Program-made: the position numbers and the translations under genes
From: an uncultured Lachnospiraceae bacterium
GTDB taxonomy: Bacteria; Bacillota; Clostridia; Lachnospirales; Lachnospiraceae
Reading direction: 5' to 3'
NCBI GenBank assembly: GCA_947177165.1
Contig: CAMWTP010000023.1
Location: 1-64,000 of the forward strand
DNA: 64,000 bases
The notes under the pieces: model-generated
The model's input: the letters and a program-made list of their open reading frames with translations, nothing else
Told to the model about the DNA's origin: nothing
Databases searched by the model: none
Shown: positions 1 through 8,354 of the stretch, piece after piece
Position numbering within the stretch: the first letter of the stretch is position 1
Layout: every line of letters starts with the position of its first letter

Positions 1-626
1 TTGAAAGTCAGTCAACATGGACATTGAATATTATAATACGTGCGCTGATGTATCTTATACAAACATATCACGATTTTTTCAAGCGTACCAAGCAAAATTT
101 GTATGGTTTCAAAAAAGTGAATATGCCAAAACCTGAACTGTATGTGATATTTACGGGTGAAAAACCGAAAAATCCGCCCGACACCATATCGCTTTCAAAA
201 GACTTTTTTGACGGTGAAAAGATAGCGGTAGACGCAGAAATCAAGGTACTTTATCAAGAGGACGAGAACAACATAATCGGACAGTATATTATTTTCTGTA
301 AAGTGTATAATGAGCAGAGAAAGAAATATGGGCAAACAAAGAAAGCGGTAACGGAAACAATCCGTATTTGTAAAAATCGAAACGTGTTAAAAGAATATCT
401 CGAAAGTAAAGAACAGGAGGTTGTAGACATTATGATGACATTGTTTGATGATGAGCAGGTTTTGGAAGCATATGCAGAAGATATTAAAAATAGTGAAGCA
501 AGAGAAAATGCAAGGATAATGTTAAAAAATGGTAGAATTACAGTAGAAGAAATACCAAGTTTTTTTCCCAAATTAACATTAGAAGATGCGAAAGAACTTG
601 AAGCCGAAGTTATGCAGTTGGCGTAA
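1..626 (+). CDS. Rpn-family PD-(D/E)XK nuclease/transposase-like protein, 5' end outside window
   Basis: The frame is open from base 3, so the gene begins upstream of the window and only about the last 207 residues are present. The start of what remains (SQSTWTLNIIIRALMYLIQT) and the later PKPELYVIFTGEKP segment match, from memory, the middle and C-terminal part of Rpn (recombination-promoting nuclease, formerly transposase_31) proteins common in Clostridia. The TTG at 24 is internal and not a credible start. The C-terminal third is acidic and helical. Known family role: DNA endonuclease that promotes RecA-independent recombination; whether this copy is active cannot be judged because the catalytic N-terminal part is missing. 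A strong terminator follows 40 bp later. Confidence 0.75.
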   Translation, partial: ESQSTWTLNIIIRALMYLIQTYHDFFKRTKQNLYGFKKVNMPKPELYVIFTGEKPKNPPDTISLSKDFFDGEKIAVDAEIKVLYQEDENNIIGQYIIFCKVYNEQRKKYGQTKKAVTETIRICKNRNVLKEYLESKEQEVVDIMMTLFDDEQVLEAYAEDIKNSEARENARIMLKNGRITVEEIPSFFPKLTLEDAKELEAEVMQLA

Positions 627-664
627 TCACTCGTATCAATCAAAAGCAAATATAGTAACAGCGT

Positions 665-704
665 TAGAGCATATAGGAACGTAAATCTATATGCTCTATT
701 TTTT
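665..704 (+). terminator. Rho-independent terminator after the Rpn-type gene
   Basis: Perfect 12-bp inverted repeat TAGAGCATATAG / CTATATGCTCTA (665-676 and 687-698) with a 10-nt loop, followed by a T-run to 704. Confidence 0.85.
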
Positions 705-721
705 GCCATTAAGGAGGAACA

Positions 722-745
722 ATGGGCAGAAAAAGCGATGAATAG
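722..745 (+). pseudogene. Truncated gene start (seven codons behind a perfect Shine-Dalgarno)
   Basis: AAGGAGG at 711-717 sits 5 bp before ATG 722. The frame reads MGRKSDE and then stops at 745, where the sequence passes into the opposite-strand exonuclease/phosphatase fragment. This looks like the 5' stub of a gene cut off by a rearrangement; a genuine heptapeptide is possible but unsupported. Confidence 0.4.
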
Positions 746-1183
746 CTCAATTGTGTTCTTCGGCTCAGCGATACCCCAGCGTGGGTTTACACAGAAATTC
801 AGAGTTGCGAATGCTTTTGTTTCACTCATCCCGGCAAATACTTCTGCTAAATCAAAATAATAAGCATCCGCACCTAAAAGTGATTGTTCATTGGTTAAAA
901 AACGATGCACAGCTGAGTTTTCAGAACTGTTAAAATCGCCCATCAAAAATGTATAGTCAGCTTTTGGGTCTGAGATACTTTCTGCAATATTCACAATCGC
1001 CTTTTCTCTTAAAGATGCTCTTTCCCACGGCAAATGAACATTTATGACAAGTAGTGTTTTGCTCTCCATCTGTATGTAAGCAGACGTACCATATTCAAAA
1101 TCAACTGTTCTATCAATCGTTTGAAAGTGACCTTCTTTCAAACTTTTCCTCCGCGCACATTGCGGTTTTCCGAACTGTTTCAT
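745..1183 (-). pseudogene. Fragment of an endonuclease/exonuclease/phosphatase (EEP) family protein
   Basis: About 145 codons, read leftward from ATG 1183, resemble the C-terminal half of EEP-superfamily metallohydrolases: INVHLPWE (His-containing strand) and the hallmark FLMGDFNSSENS motif, where the D and N of GDFN bind metal. The N-terminal catalytic half (metal-binding Glu) is absent, and past about 745 the frame runs antisense through the Rpn gene with no family resemblance, so both ends are lost. No ribosome binding site precedes 1183. I read it as a non-functional remnant; the open frame extending to 254 is a coincidence of the antisense frame. Confidence 0.6.
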
Positions 1184-1244
1184 GTTATCATCTTACCACA
1201 TTCACACAGACAATTCAATTTCACTAATCTTCCTGTGCACCCCT

Positions 1245-1410
1245 CTAGAGCGTGTTTGAAAAATCATTCCTACCATCTGCACGTCCCACTTTGCGTGATA
1301 TTTGCACCAAATTCAGGTTACATAGCCCGCTATGCGCCCTTCATTTGGCACAAATCTCCCACAAATTGTGACGCACATCTGGCAGAAAGCATTTTTCAAA
1401 CACGCTCTAG
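1245..1410. mobile_element. MITE-like element with perfect 20-bp terminal inverted repeats
   Basis: CTAGAGCGTGTTTGAAAAAT at 1245-1264 is the exact reverse complement of 1391-1410, bounding a 166-bp segment with no coding capacity of its own. The inner part also has partial dyad symmetry around TAGCCCGCTATG. Short length, no transposase and perfect ends fit a miniature inverted-repeat transposable element. No clear target duplication is visible beyond the CTAG ends. A near-copy of one end (13 of 14 bases of AGAGTGTGTTTGAA) is seen at about 8341-8356 on the minus strand just after the GntR gene. From memory, similar sequences recur in Lachnospiraceae genomes, which needs a search. Confidence 0.75.
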
Positions 1411-2189
1411 GAACTCACGATAAGGCTATGAAGTTCCTTAATTTTATAGCCAACATCTTCAGGGCAGTGTGCATCAGACGAAGGAATGATTTTCACATGA
1501 TACTTTTTCAATATTCTGAGCAGTTCCTCATCCATACCAAGTGAAGCCGTTTCTGAACATCTTCTGGCGACGCCGCTGTTTTGATCTGCGTACATATTAC
1601 TTTTTGAGAGTTCCTTAGCCAGGCTCTCATAGTAGTCTGTCAGCGAATACGATGGTTTATGGCCAAATAATTTTATTGCATCCGGATGACCGATACCGTC
1701 AAATATTCTACTCTTTGCCAACAAAATGGAATCCTCAAAATATCTGCGATATATTTTATCAACATCAAGCCCCGCCCAATGTTCGGCTTTATGGTCGAAA
1801 GCAAAATCATCAACAAAATGAATGCTTCCCAATAAAAAATCAAAGCCTTTGCCCTTTGTATGTTCAGAAATAAAGCTTTCGAACTCTTTAAAATAACATA
1901 TTTCGAGGCCAAATCTGATTTCTACCGGAAACTGCTCGTTTCGAACTCGTTCGATAAGTTCCAGATAGTCTGCGAGCTTATGCGCACCTGCATTTCTATG
2001 AAACCATGCATCCACATATTCACTATATGCACACACAGAATCATACATTGGAACAAACTCTTCAAATCTATAACAATGCTCAAGAAGACGTATTTCATCA
2101 ATCTCCATTTCAACTGCTTTACTCACAAATTCATTAATCCAATCAAGCGTGTACGCCCCACGTTCAATATGAATATGTCCATCTATCAT
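1407..2189 (-). CDS. PHP-domain histidinol-phosphatase-like phosphoesterase
   Basis: 260 aa. N-terminal MIDGHIHIERG carries the HxH metal-binding motif of the PHP superfamily, and the C-terminal IIPSSDAHCPEDVG carries the closing DAH motif, so the metal-binding pattern runs end to end. Family knowledge: HisJ-type enzymes dephosphorylate L-histidinol phosphate in histidine biosynthesis, but no his genes are adjacent, and another phosphomonoester substrate is possible. Start chosen at ATG 2189, with AGGAGG 7 bp upstream; a longer frame to 2252 lacks a ribosome site. The stop codon TAG (1409-1407) lies inside the right end of the MITE, so the last residues after LHSLIVSS were probably replaced on insertion. 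The catalytic motifs are intact and the protein may still work. Confidence 0.8.
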   Translation of the reverse strand: MIDGHIHIERGAYTLDWINEFVSKAVEMEIDEIRLLEHCYRFEEFVPMYDSVCAYSEYVDAWFHRNAGAHKLADYLELIERVRNEQFPVEIRFGLEICYFKEFESFISEHTKGKGFDFLLGSIHFVDDFAFDHKAEHWAGLDVDKIYRRYFEDSILLAKSRIFDGIGHPDAIKLFGHKPSYSLTDYYESLAKELSKSNMYADQNSGVARRCSETASLGMDEELLRILKKYHVKIIPSSDAHCPEDVGYKIKELHSLIVSS

Positions 2190-2440
2190 TTCTCTCCTCC
2201 TTGTGCAGATAACTATAAAATTAAGATTTTTTGACTTGAGATAAACTTCCACATTTAAACATCATACCACATATCGTTATGTAAGCATAGCATTAACTTG
2301 CTTTTTCCGCTTTTGATTTTCGACCCGCAGGCGAAAATATTCGCCATTTTAAGCGAATACAAAGGCTTTGACTTCTGCTATAATCTAATAAAAGGAAACA
2401 CTTTTAAGACACCACCCATTGATTGCAGGAGGTTTTACAG

Positions 2441-3565
2441 ATGAATAAAGTATCATTGCGCATTGCCGATTTGCGTAAAAAGGCAAAAGTGACACAGCAG
2501 GAGCTGGCAGACAGTATCGGAGTATCATTTCAAACCATCAGCAAATGGGAAACCGGTGTCAATATGCCGGATATAACCATTCTTCCACTACTTGCAGACT
2601 ATTTTAAAGTATCTACAGATCAGTTATTAGGCTTAAAGCCGCTTGACGGTGAGATATATATTCCTGAAAAAACAGCCACAAAAGAGTTTTGGAATCAAAA
2701 ACTGGAATACCTTTTGAGGACACGAAAGAGTTATTGGAACGATGACTATGCCCACTTTCTTATTTCAAAGGTCTGGAAGATTGACAAACCAATTTCTGTA
2801 TTGGATTGCGGATGCGGATATGGATTTTTAGGGTTGCTGCTGCTTCCATATCTTCCCAGGGGAAGCACCTATACAGGAATTGATTTTGCAGAAGACCTGA
2901 TTAAAAAAGGAAAAGCTCTTTTTGAAAGTCAGAAATTAGAGGCAGACTTTCTCTGTGAAAATGTTTTTGAATATTCAGCCGAAAATCAATATGATTTCGT
3001 AGTATGTCAGGCAGTTCTCAGACATTTGGACAATCCGGCAGCTTTTATCCAGAAGATGATTCAGTTTGCAAAACCGGATGGTTATGTTGTATGTATTGAT
3101 GCAAACAGGGAATTCGAATGTTGTGGACTTTATATTGATGGCATGGATTATCAGAAGCTATGCAGACATGAAGGATTGGAAAAAAAGTGGCAGACGGAAC
3201 TTGCAATGCAGGGGCGGGATTATGCAGTGGCTATCAGGACTGCGCATATGATGCAGAAGCTGGGACTGATTGATGTTGACGTAAGAATGAACGATAAGGC
3301 AGAGTTTGTTACAACACAATCTGCAAATTATGAGGAAACAAAAAGTGATTTTATTGCATATAACGATTGGACTTCTGGCATACGTGATGAGCAAAAAGAA
3401 GGGCTGATTCTCCATTTATTAAGCCATGGTTTATCCCGCAAAGAAGCTGAAGATTATTGCAATCGAAATATTGAAATTGCAGATTTCTTTGCCGCCAACC
3501 CGACTGCCGGATATACATTTGTGAAAGGAAAAATGATTACTTATGGAAAAAAGACCAGGAAATAA
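2441..3565 (+). CDS. XRE helix-turn-helix fused to a SAM-dependent methyltransferase
   Basis: 374 aa with two modules. Residues about 1-65 are a Cro/C1-type HTH (RKKAKVTQQELADSIGVSFQ, then WETGVNMPDI and the STDQLLG end). From about residue 112 comes a class I Rossmann methyltransferase: motif I VLDCGCGYGFLGLL, an acidic residue in TYTGIDFAED, and a VVCQAVLRHLDNP segment typical of Methyltransf_11/25 families. Likely role: transcription regulator whose second domain methylates a small molecule or senses SAM; substrate unknown. ATG 2441 has GCAGGAGG 9 bp upstream and is preferred to ATG 2423. The end overlaps the next gene by 23 bp, so the two are translationally linked. Confidence 0.8.
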   Translation: MNKVSLRIADLRKKAKVTQQELADSIGVSFQTISKWETGVNMPDITILPLLADYFKVSTDQLLGLKPLDGEIYIPEKTATKEFWNQKLEYLLRTRKSYWNDDYAHFLISKVWKIDKPISVLDCGCGYGFLGLLLLPYLPRGSTYTGIDFAEDLIKKGKALFESQKLEADFLCENVFEYSAENQYDFVVCQAVLRHLDNPAAFIQKMIQFAKPDGYVVCIDANREFECCGLYIDGMDYQKLCRHEGLEKKWQTELAMQGRDYAVAIRTAHMMQKLGLIDVDVRMNDKAEFVTTQSANYEETKSDFIAYNDWTSGIRDEQKEGLILHLLSHGLSRKEAEDYCNRNIEIADFFAANPTAGYTFVKGKMITYGKKTRK

Positions 3566-4229
3566 GCGTATACTTCTGCTTGATATGTATGGCGTAATCA
3601 TAAAGGAAAGTAAAGGATATTTTATTCCATACACATTTGAGCATTTTGACAGAAATGAACATAACAGACTTACAAGAGCGTTCCGTGAGGAATTTTTATT
3701 TACAAAAGCCGGAAATGGAGAATTAAGTTCTGATGAATTTCTTTCCCTATTAGGATATCCGAATCCAGCGGAAACAATGCGGGATTATCTGACGAACTTT
3801 TTGACATTGGATCAGGAGTTCTTGTGGTTTGCTGAGCGCAATTACAGGCGATATGATTTTGTCCTGCTTTCAAATGATGTAAAAGAGTGGAGTAAATATT
3901 TATTTGAATTACATGGACTTCAAAAATATTTTAAGGAAAGTATTATCAGCGGAGAGATTCGTATGCGTAAGCCTGAAAACAGGATTTTTGACTATACCAT
4001 CAAACATCTGCAATGTATTTCGAAAGGAATACAATGTATTTCGAAAGGAATACATTGCATTCCGCAGGAATGTGTCTTTGTTGATAACAGTGTAAAGAAC
4101 CTGATTGCGGCACAAGAAGCAGGAATCAATACGGTTTTGTTCAACAGGGATAATGAGGTTTATTCCGGTGATATCGTAAATAATTTTTATGAACTGGAGC
4201 GTTTACTAAAAAAATATAATTCATTTTGA
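3543..4229 (+). CDS. HAD-superfamily hydrolase with an internal 21-bp tandem repeat
   Basis: 228 aa. HAD motif I is degenerate: LLLDMYGVII (D kept; the second Asp of the usual DxDG/T is replaced by Y in DMYG). Motif II is VLLSND, the motif III lysine is in RMRKPE, and motif IV is VFVDNS. The missing second Asp makes phosphatase activity uncertain, although some dehalogenase-type HADs have this form. ATG 3543 lies inside the end of the methyltransferase gene with GAAAGGAA upstream, giving translational coupling. Between motifs III and IV the peptide QCISKGI occurs twice in tandem before the natural-looking HCIPQECVFVD, so the gene carries a recent in-frame expansion. Confidence 0.75.
   Translation: MEKRPGNKRILLLDMYGVIIKESKGYFIPYTFEHFDRNEHNRLTRAFREEFLFTKAGNGELSSDEFLSLLGYPNPAETMRDYLTNFLTLDQEFLWFAERNYRRYDFVLLSNDVKEWSKYLFELHGLQKYFKESIISGEIRMRKPENRIFDYTIKHLQCISKGIQCISKGIHCIPQECVFVDNSVKNLIAAQEAGINTVLFNRDNEVYSGDIVNNFYELERLLKKYNSF
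4011..4073 (+). repeat. Three 21-bp tandem units inside the HAD gene
   Basis: CAATGTATTTCGAAAGGAATA occurs exactly at 4011-4031 and 4032-4052, followed by a diverged third unit at 4053-4073. Because 21 bp is seven codons, the reading frame is kept. Identity of the first two copies suggests a young duplication or slippage. Confidence 0.9.
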
Positions 4230-4290
4230 GTTATCAAATAAGGTACTATGTCCAAAAATCTTGTAAATATCATATGGAGATTTCGATTAT

Positions 4291-4577
4291 ATGAAAAAAC
4301 TTATTTTAGTTATTGGTCCTAATGGAGTTGGAAAATCTACAACAGCAGAAATACTATTACAGAAATTTATGCCGTGTTCAAAAATATTTATTTGCTGTTC
4401 AAAAACTATCTTCTGTGTGAGGATATAGAATATGTTATTTTTCCATATGGTTTCCATGGAGGACGTAAACAATTATTTGAACAAGTTCTTAGCAGATTGA
4501 GAGAAGATGCTGTACAATTTGAGGTATGTCCCATTATTCTTAAATGTTGTAAAGATGAAAATATCAGAAGGGCTATT
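4291..4577 (+). pseudogene. Broken P-loop ATPase/kinase-like gene
   Basis: ATG 4291 begins MKKLILVIGPNGVGKSTT, a clear Walker A (GPNGVGKST), but the frame stops after 46 codons. Homology-like sequence resumes in the +1 frame from about 4395 (NYLLCEDIEYVIFPYGFHGG, then LREDAVQFEV and ENIRRAI) and is lost at about 4577. The order and spacing suggest a roughly 170-190-aa small ATP-binding protein that suffered an internal deletion with frameshift and lost its C-terminus. A weak AGGTACTATG-type upstream gives no good ribosome site. Non-functional. Confidence 0.65.
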
Positions 4578-4931
4578 CTCGTTCTGCCTTTTTCGTCGGC
4601 TGCACGCTGTTTTTTTGATGATATTCTTTACCAATTCCTAATCTCCATTTGACTGCCTTTTCATTGAGGAAGTCCCTTGTTACAGTCCCTTTCTAAATCT
4701 ATCAATTCATTGTAGCGCGGGGAAGAAGAACATGGTATAATTTATCTGCAATGATTGTGCAATCCCGCTTTCAAAAAAAGCAAACAGACGAACACCCGCC
4801 ATGAACGCATACTATCGGGAGCGTTTGCGTTTGTGACGGTAAAGGATTGGGCATCAGATCAGGAACTGGCATGACAGGCAGTACATATACACGCACCGCC
4901 GCATTACAGATTTTATATGAAAGGATTTTAT
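4578..4931. other. Gene-free decayed stretch
   Basis: No convincing coding region on either strand. A TATAAT lies near 4736 without a well-placed -35, and CAAACAGACGAAC / GTTTGCGTTTG elements near 4777-4834 could form a weak hairpin. I cannot assign a function; it is probably rearrangement scar between the broken ATPase gene and the acetyltransferase. Confidence 0.4.
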
Positions 4932-5447
4932 ATGGTTTTCATCGAGACAGAACGCTTAGTGTTGAGAAATTACAAACCTGCCGATTTCAACGATGTTTTC
5001 GCTTATTTCTCAAAGGAAGAAGTAAGCCGATATGAGGACTTTTATCCAATGACAGAGGAGCAGGTTCAATCGCTCATTGACGAGTGGCAGACGATGGACA
5101 ACCGCCTTGTCGCCGAATTAAAAACAGGCGGTATCGTGATCGGAAGTATCGGATATTGGATTGACGAGGACGGACATCACTGCATTGACTATGACTTCAA
5201 TCCCTCATTTTGCGGAAACGGCTATGCCACAGAATCTGGAAAAGCATTGGTCAAATATCTGTTGGAAACTTTAGAAGTCACTGCCATTTACGGTGACTGC
5301 GATGTTGAAAACACAGCTTCCTGGAAGCTTTTGGAACGTCTGGGTTTTCAGCGTATGCAGCGGCTCGAGCAGCAATCCTATAAAAACGACCTGGACGGAA
5401 ACCCGATTTTTATCAGTACCTATCTGTATGAACTAAAGAACTGTTAA
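4932..5447 (+). CDS. GNAT family N-acetyltransferase (RimJ/RimL type)
   Basis: 171 aa. The opening FIETERLVLRNYKPADFNDV is the signature start of RimJ/RimL-like acetyltransferases (Acetyltransf_3). The acetyl-CoA-binding motif A region is NPSFCGNGYATESGKALVKY, a variant of the R/QxxGxG/A loop, followed by the ENTASWKLLERLGF motif that closes the fold. Such enzymes transfer acetyl from acetyl-CoA to N-terminal amines or small amines; the substrate here is unknown. ATG 4932 is preferred over ATG 4917 because AAAGGA at 4920-4925 is correctly spaced for it. Confidence 0.85.
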   Translation: MVFIETERLVLRNYKPADFNDVFAYFSKEEVSRYEDFYPMTEEQVQSLIDEWQTMDNRLVAELKTGGIVIGSIGYWIDEDGHHCIDYDFNPSFCGNGYATESGKALVKYLLETLEVTAIYGDCDVENTASWKLLERLGFQRMQRLEQQSYKNDLDGNPIFISTYLYELKNC

Positions 5448-5527
5448 CGCCGCCTTTTATGCCATTGACCACTCCGCCTTTAAGAAGCAACAACCTCATT
5501 CGAACAACAGGAACAAGGAGAACAGCC

Positions 5528-6634
5528 ATGAAAATCGCTATATTATTCCCTGGCATCGGATATCACTGTGATAAACCTCTGCTATATTACAGCGGCAAAC
5601 TAGCCGCGCAGTACCAATACGAAGTAATCAAAGTACCCTACACAAATCTGAGCCGCTCGATTCCGGAAGCCTTTGCAGACGCCTGCAGCCAGACAGAAAA
5701 CTATCTGAAAAACATCAACTGGAGCCAATACGAAGATATTTTATTTATATCCAAAAGCATCGGCACAGCCGTCGCTGCAGCTTATGCCCAAAAGCATGAC
5801 ATCCGCTGCCGAAATATTTATTATACACCGCTGGCGCAGACGTTTGATTTCGCGCCGCAGTTTGGGCTTGTATTTCACGGCACACGCGACTCATGGGCTG
5901 AAACAGCCGTGATTGAGAAGAAATGTCAGGAGCACCGTCTGCCGCTGTCCATCATTGAAAATGTCAACCACTCTCTTGAGCTCGAGCCAGCAGACACAAC
6001 CGCTCCCCGGCCTGTAAAAAGTGATATCATACAAAATATTCGTATCTTAGAAAGTGTCATGAATTTGACCGGACAGTATCTTGCATCCGGACTTTACTAC
6101 CGGGCACTCTCCGCGGACGAAATCTGCCGTGAGCTGTTCCGCAATTTTACCCGTCATCAGAATGTCGGAAAATGCTGGAGAAAAGAGGACGGAAAATGGG
6201 TAATCCGGGATGATCCTTTCATCGATGACTGGACAGAGGACGATTACCAGTTTTTAGTACAATGCCTGAAAAATACGGTGCAGACAGGCGGTTTTGTCTA
6301 TGCCGCCTTCTGCGAACACAGCTCCGGCCACATGCTGAAAGGCTTTGTCTCTGTGGAACCCGCTCTATTTGGCGGTGAGCAGGGATATCTTGACCTTTCC
6401 AGCATTCATGTGTCCGAGGATATGCGCGGACACGGAATCGGAAAATCACTCTTCCTTGCCGCTAAGAACTGGGCCAGGCAGAAAGGCGCCAGAAAACTGT
6501 ACCTCTCCACCCACTCCGCTGTCGAGACGCAGGCCTTCTACAAGGCCATGGGCTGTGTCGAAGCGCAGGTGTATGACCAGCACCACGTCGAGCAGGAGCC
6601 CTACGACTGCCAGTTGGAGTGTCCTCTTGGATAA
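5528..6634 (+). CDS. Alpha/beta-hydrolase-like domain fused to a GNAT acetyltransferase
   Basis: 368 aa, two modules. Residues about 1-180 resemble small alpha/beta hydrolases: MKIAILFPGIGYHCDKPLLY start, SKSIGT in place of a nucleophile elbow (no canonical GxSxG), and a late VNHSLE that could supply the histidine. Residues about 185-368 are a GNAT domain: DLSSIHVSEDMRGHGIGKSL contains the acetyl-CoA loop RGHGIG, followed by TQAFYKAMGC. In my recollection the two parts exist as separate proteins in related bacteria, so this is probably a gene fusion. ATG 5528 with CAAGGAG 9 bp upstream is chosen over the start at 5459. It ends 4 bp from the convergent permease gene. Confidence 0.75.
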   Translation: MKIAILFPGIGYHCDKPLLYYSGKLAAQYQYEVIKVPYTNLSRSIPEAFADACSQTENYLKNINWSQYEDILFISKSIGTAVAAAYAQKHDIRCRNIYYTPLAQTFDFAPQFGLVFHGTRDSWAETAVIEKKCQEHRLPLSIIENVNHSLELEPADTTAPRPVKSDIIQNIRILESVMNLTGQYLASGLYYRALSADEICRELFRNFTRHQNVGKCWRKEDGKWVIRDDPFIDDWTEDDYQFLVQCLKNTVQTGGFVYAAFCEHSSGHMLKGFVSVEPALFGGEQGYLDLSSIHVSEDMRGHGIGKSLFLAAKNWARQKGARKLYLSTHSAVETQAFYKAMGCVEAQVYDQHHVEQEPYDCQLECPLG

Positions 6635-6638
6635 CCCG

Positions 6639-7298
6639 CTAAAACTCTTTTTTCTCCATGAATCTGCATGAGATTTTGTAGGATATCATCACCAGCACTA
6701 CGAGGGCAGCCACAGCAAGCAATATAAGAACCCATGTTCCAAGTGCAGCAATGCTGCTGGCTGCCTCTGTGCTGTCAACACCTGTAAGCTCATGTAGAAT
6801 TCCGTATCCAATTGACGTGCATCCAAGCATCGACACTGATATTAGTCTGCTCTTTTCCGATCCAAATCTGACCAGCAGAGGAATCTCCAGCGCCAAAATC
6901 AAATATGCTACCGGAAGTGATACCACAACACTCAAAAGATACACACCGGGGTGTTCCGCCTCCCCCCACACACTATCAGCAATCCACAACATCATACTTG
7001 CTAAAATGGTTGGCAGTGTGCTGATCAGAAAACCAAACAGGTATTTTTCACGGATATAATCCCTCCTCAATACAGGCAGTGTAAACAAGTACACCGCGCC
7101 ATTCTCAAATTCATCATAACTGAATGTGGTAACTGTCAAAAAAGAAAACAACATTGCCGTGTATCCCACAATAAATGTACCGCCAAATTGACTTGCCATA
7201 AGAGCTCCCCATACAATCATAATGATTATGAAGAATCTCAGATTGATTTTCATCAATTTGAACTCCTTTATCAATAATCCTTTTATAGCTCTACGCAT
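6639..7298 (-). CDS. ABC-2 type transporter permease
   Basis: 219 aa, about six hydrophobic segments (first at about residues 22-55, last at about 185-207). Topology and the N-terminal LLIKEFKLMK segment fit ABC-2 family permeases of small GntR-controlled exporters (YtrCD-like). It presumably pairs with the ATPase encoded just upstream at 7444-8286. ATG 7298 has AGGAGGG 7 bp upstream; the TTG directly before it is disregarded. Third gene of the GntR-ABC-permease operon. Exported substrate unknown; such modules often respond to cell-envelope stress. Confidence 0.8.
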   Translation of the reverse strand: MRRAIKGLLIKEFKLMKINLRFFIIIMIVWGALMASQFGGTFIVGYTAMLFSFLTVTTFSYDEFENGAVYLFTLPVLRRDYIREKYLFGFLISTLPTILASMMLWIADSVWGEAEHPGVYLLSVVVSLPVAYLILALEIPLLVRFGSEKSRLISVSMLGCTSIGYGILHELTGVDSTEAASSIAALGTWVLILLAVAALVVLVMISYKISCRFMEKKEF

Positions 7299-7443
7299 CA
7301 ATATTCCCTCCTGTTTTCAATTCCCAATTGACCAGACTATACAGCCATCATTGGCCAAATTAGTAATTATCGTATTACGCAGCAAGCAAGAACGCCGCCC
7401 TTGCATTCTTTCCAAAATTCGTAAACCTTTACCTTTTACAGCC

Positions 7444-8286
7444 CTACGAATCATGTGTCATCATCGTAATCACTTCGTCAATACTGCCTCTCTCGATCAC
7501 GACCGACGGATAATTGTCCTGATAAAACTGTCTCTGCTTCGTCAGGCAGCTATAGCCAAAGCGCTCTTCCCTCGTCTTTAACAAGTATGTCCGGTCAAGT
7601 TTGTCAAACTGTTCCTTTGTCACCTTCAACAATCCATATTCATTTAAGAGGACATCCGTATCCTCATGCAGTACGATTTTACCATTATCTATCATATAGA
7701 CATCGTCACAGATTCCTTCCAAGTCACTGGAAATGTGCGAACTGATAACGATGCTGCGGTCTCCATTTTCCGCATACTCCCGCAGAAGCCCAAGGATTTC
7801 ATCCCTTGCCACCACATCAAGCCCTGCGGTCGGTTCATCTAGTATCAACAGCCTGGCATTGTGCGAAAGTGCTGCCAGTATCTGCAGTTTCCGCTTCATG
7901 CCAGTAGAAAACTCCTTAATCTTCTTTTTAATAGAAAGCCCCATTCTCTCACAGTCCGCCGCAAACTTTTCCCTTGAAAAGTCCTTATACATTGTATCCA
8001 GTACTGGCAGAAAATCCCTGATGGTAAGGTAACTGCAGAACCCGGAATCAGACAGCACAGCCCCAATCTGCTCTTTATCTGCCTGCGTGAGTTGTGCTAT
8101 ATCCTTTCCGAATATCTCGATCGTTCCCCCGTCTGTGTGAATCAGCCCCAGAATCGCCTTAAACGCCGTACTTTTTCCGGCTCCGTTTCTTCCGATCAGT
8201 CCTGTAACCTGCCCTGTCGGTATCTCCATCGAGCACTCCAACCGGAAATTGTCATATTGTTTGACCACATTGTTCAGCTTAACCAT
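7444..8286 (-). CDS. ABC transporter ATP-binding protein
   Basis: 280 aa. Walker A GLIGRNGAGKST, signature FSTGMKRKLQ (a variant of LSGGQ usual in this YtrB/BcrA-like subgroup), Walker B RLLILDEPTAGLD, switch histidine in SSHISSDLE. It has a C-terminal extension of about 80 residues beyond the nucleotide-binding domain. Start ATG 8286 (MVKLNNV) is preceded by a G-rich GGCGGGGGATG site; the upstream ATG at 8307 is rejected. It forms an operon with the GntR regulator (68 bp upstream) and the permease downstream. Confidence 0.88.
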   Translation of the reverse strand: MVKLNNVVKQYDNFRLECSMEIPTGQVTGLIGRNGAGKSTAFKAILGLIHTDGGTIEIFGKDIAQLTQADKEQIGAVLSDSGFCSYLTIRDFLPVLDTMYKDFSREKFAADCERMGLSIKKKIKEFSTGMKRKLQILAALSHNARLLILDEPTAGLDVVARDEILGLLREYAENGDRSIVISSHISSDLEGICDDVYMIDNGKIVLHEDTDVLLNEYGLLKVTKEQFDKLDRTYLLKTREERFGYSCLTKQRQFYQDNYPSVVIERGSIDEVITMMTHDS

Positions 8287-8354
8287 AGCATCCCCCGCCT
8301 TTCCCAATTACATACAAGTCTGTGTCCTCGCACACTTGTCAATTCAAACACACT

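Noticed and set aside
254-744. Extension of the exonuclease/phosphatase fragment
   Set aside because: This part is antisense to the Rpn gene and its terminator and shows no family resemblance.
4847-5035. 62-codon open frame before the acetyltransferase
   Set aside because: Overlaps the acetyltransferase start in another frame; no ribosome site.
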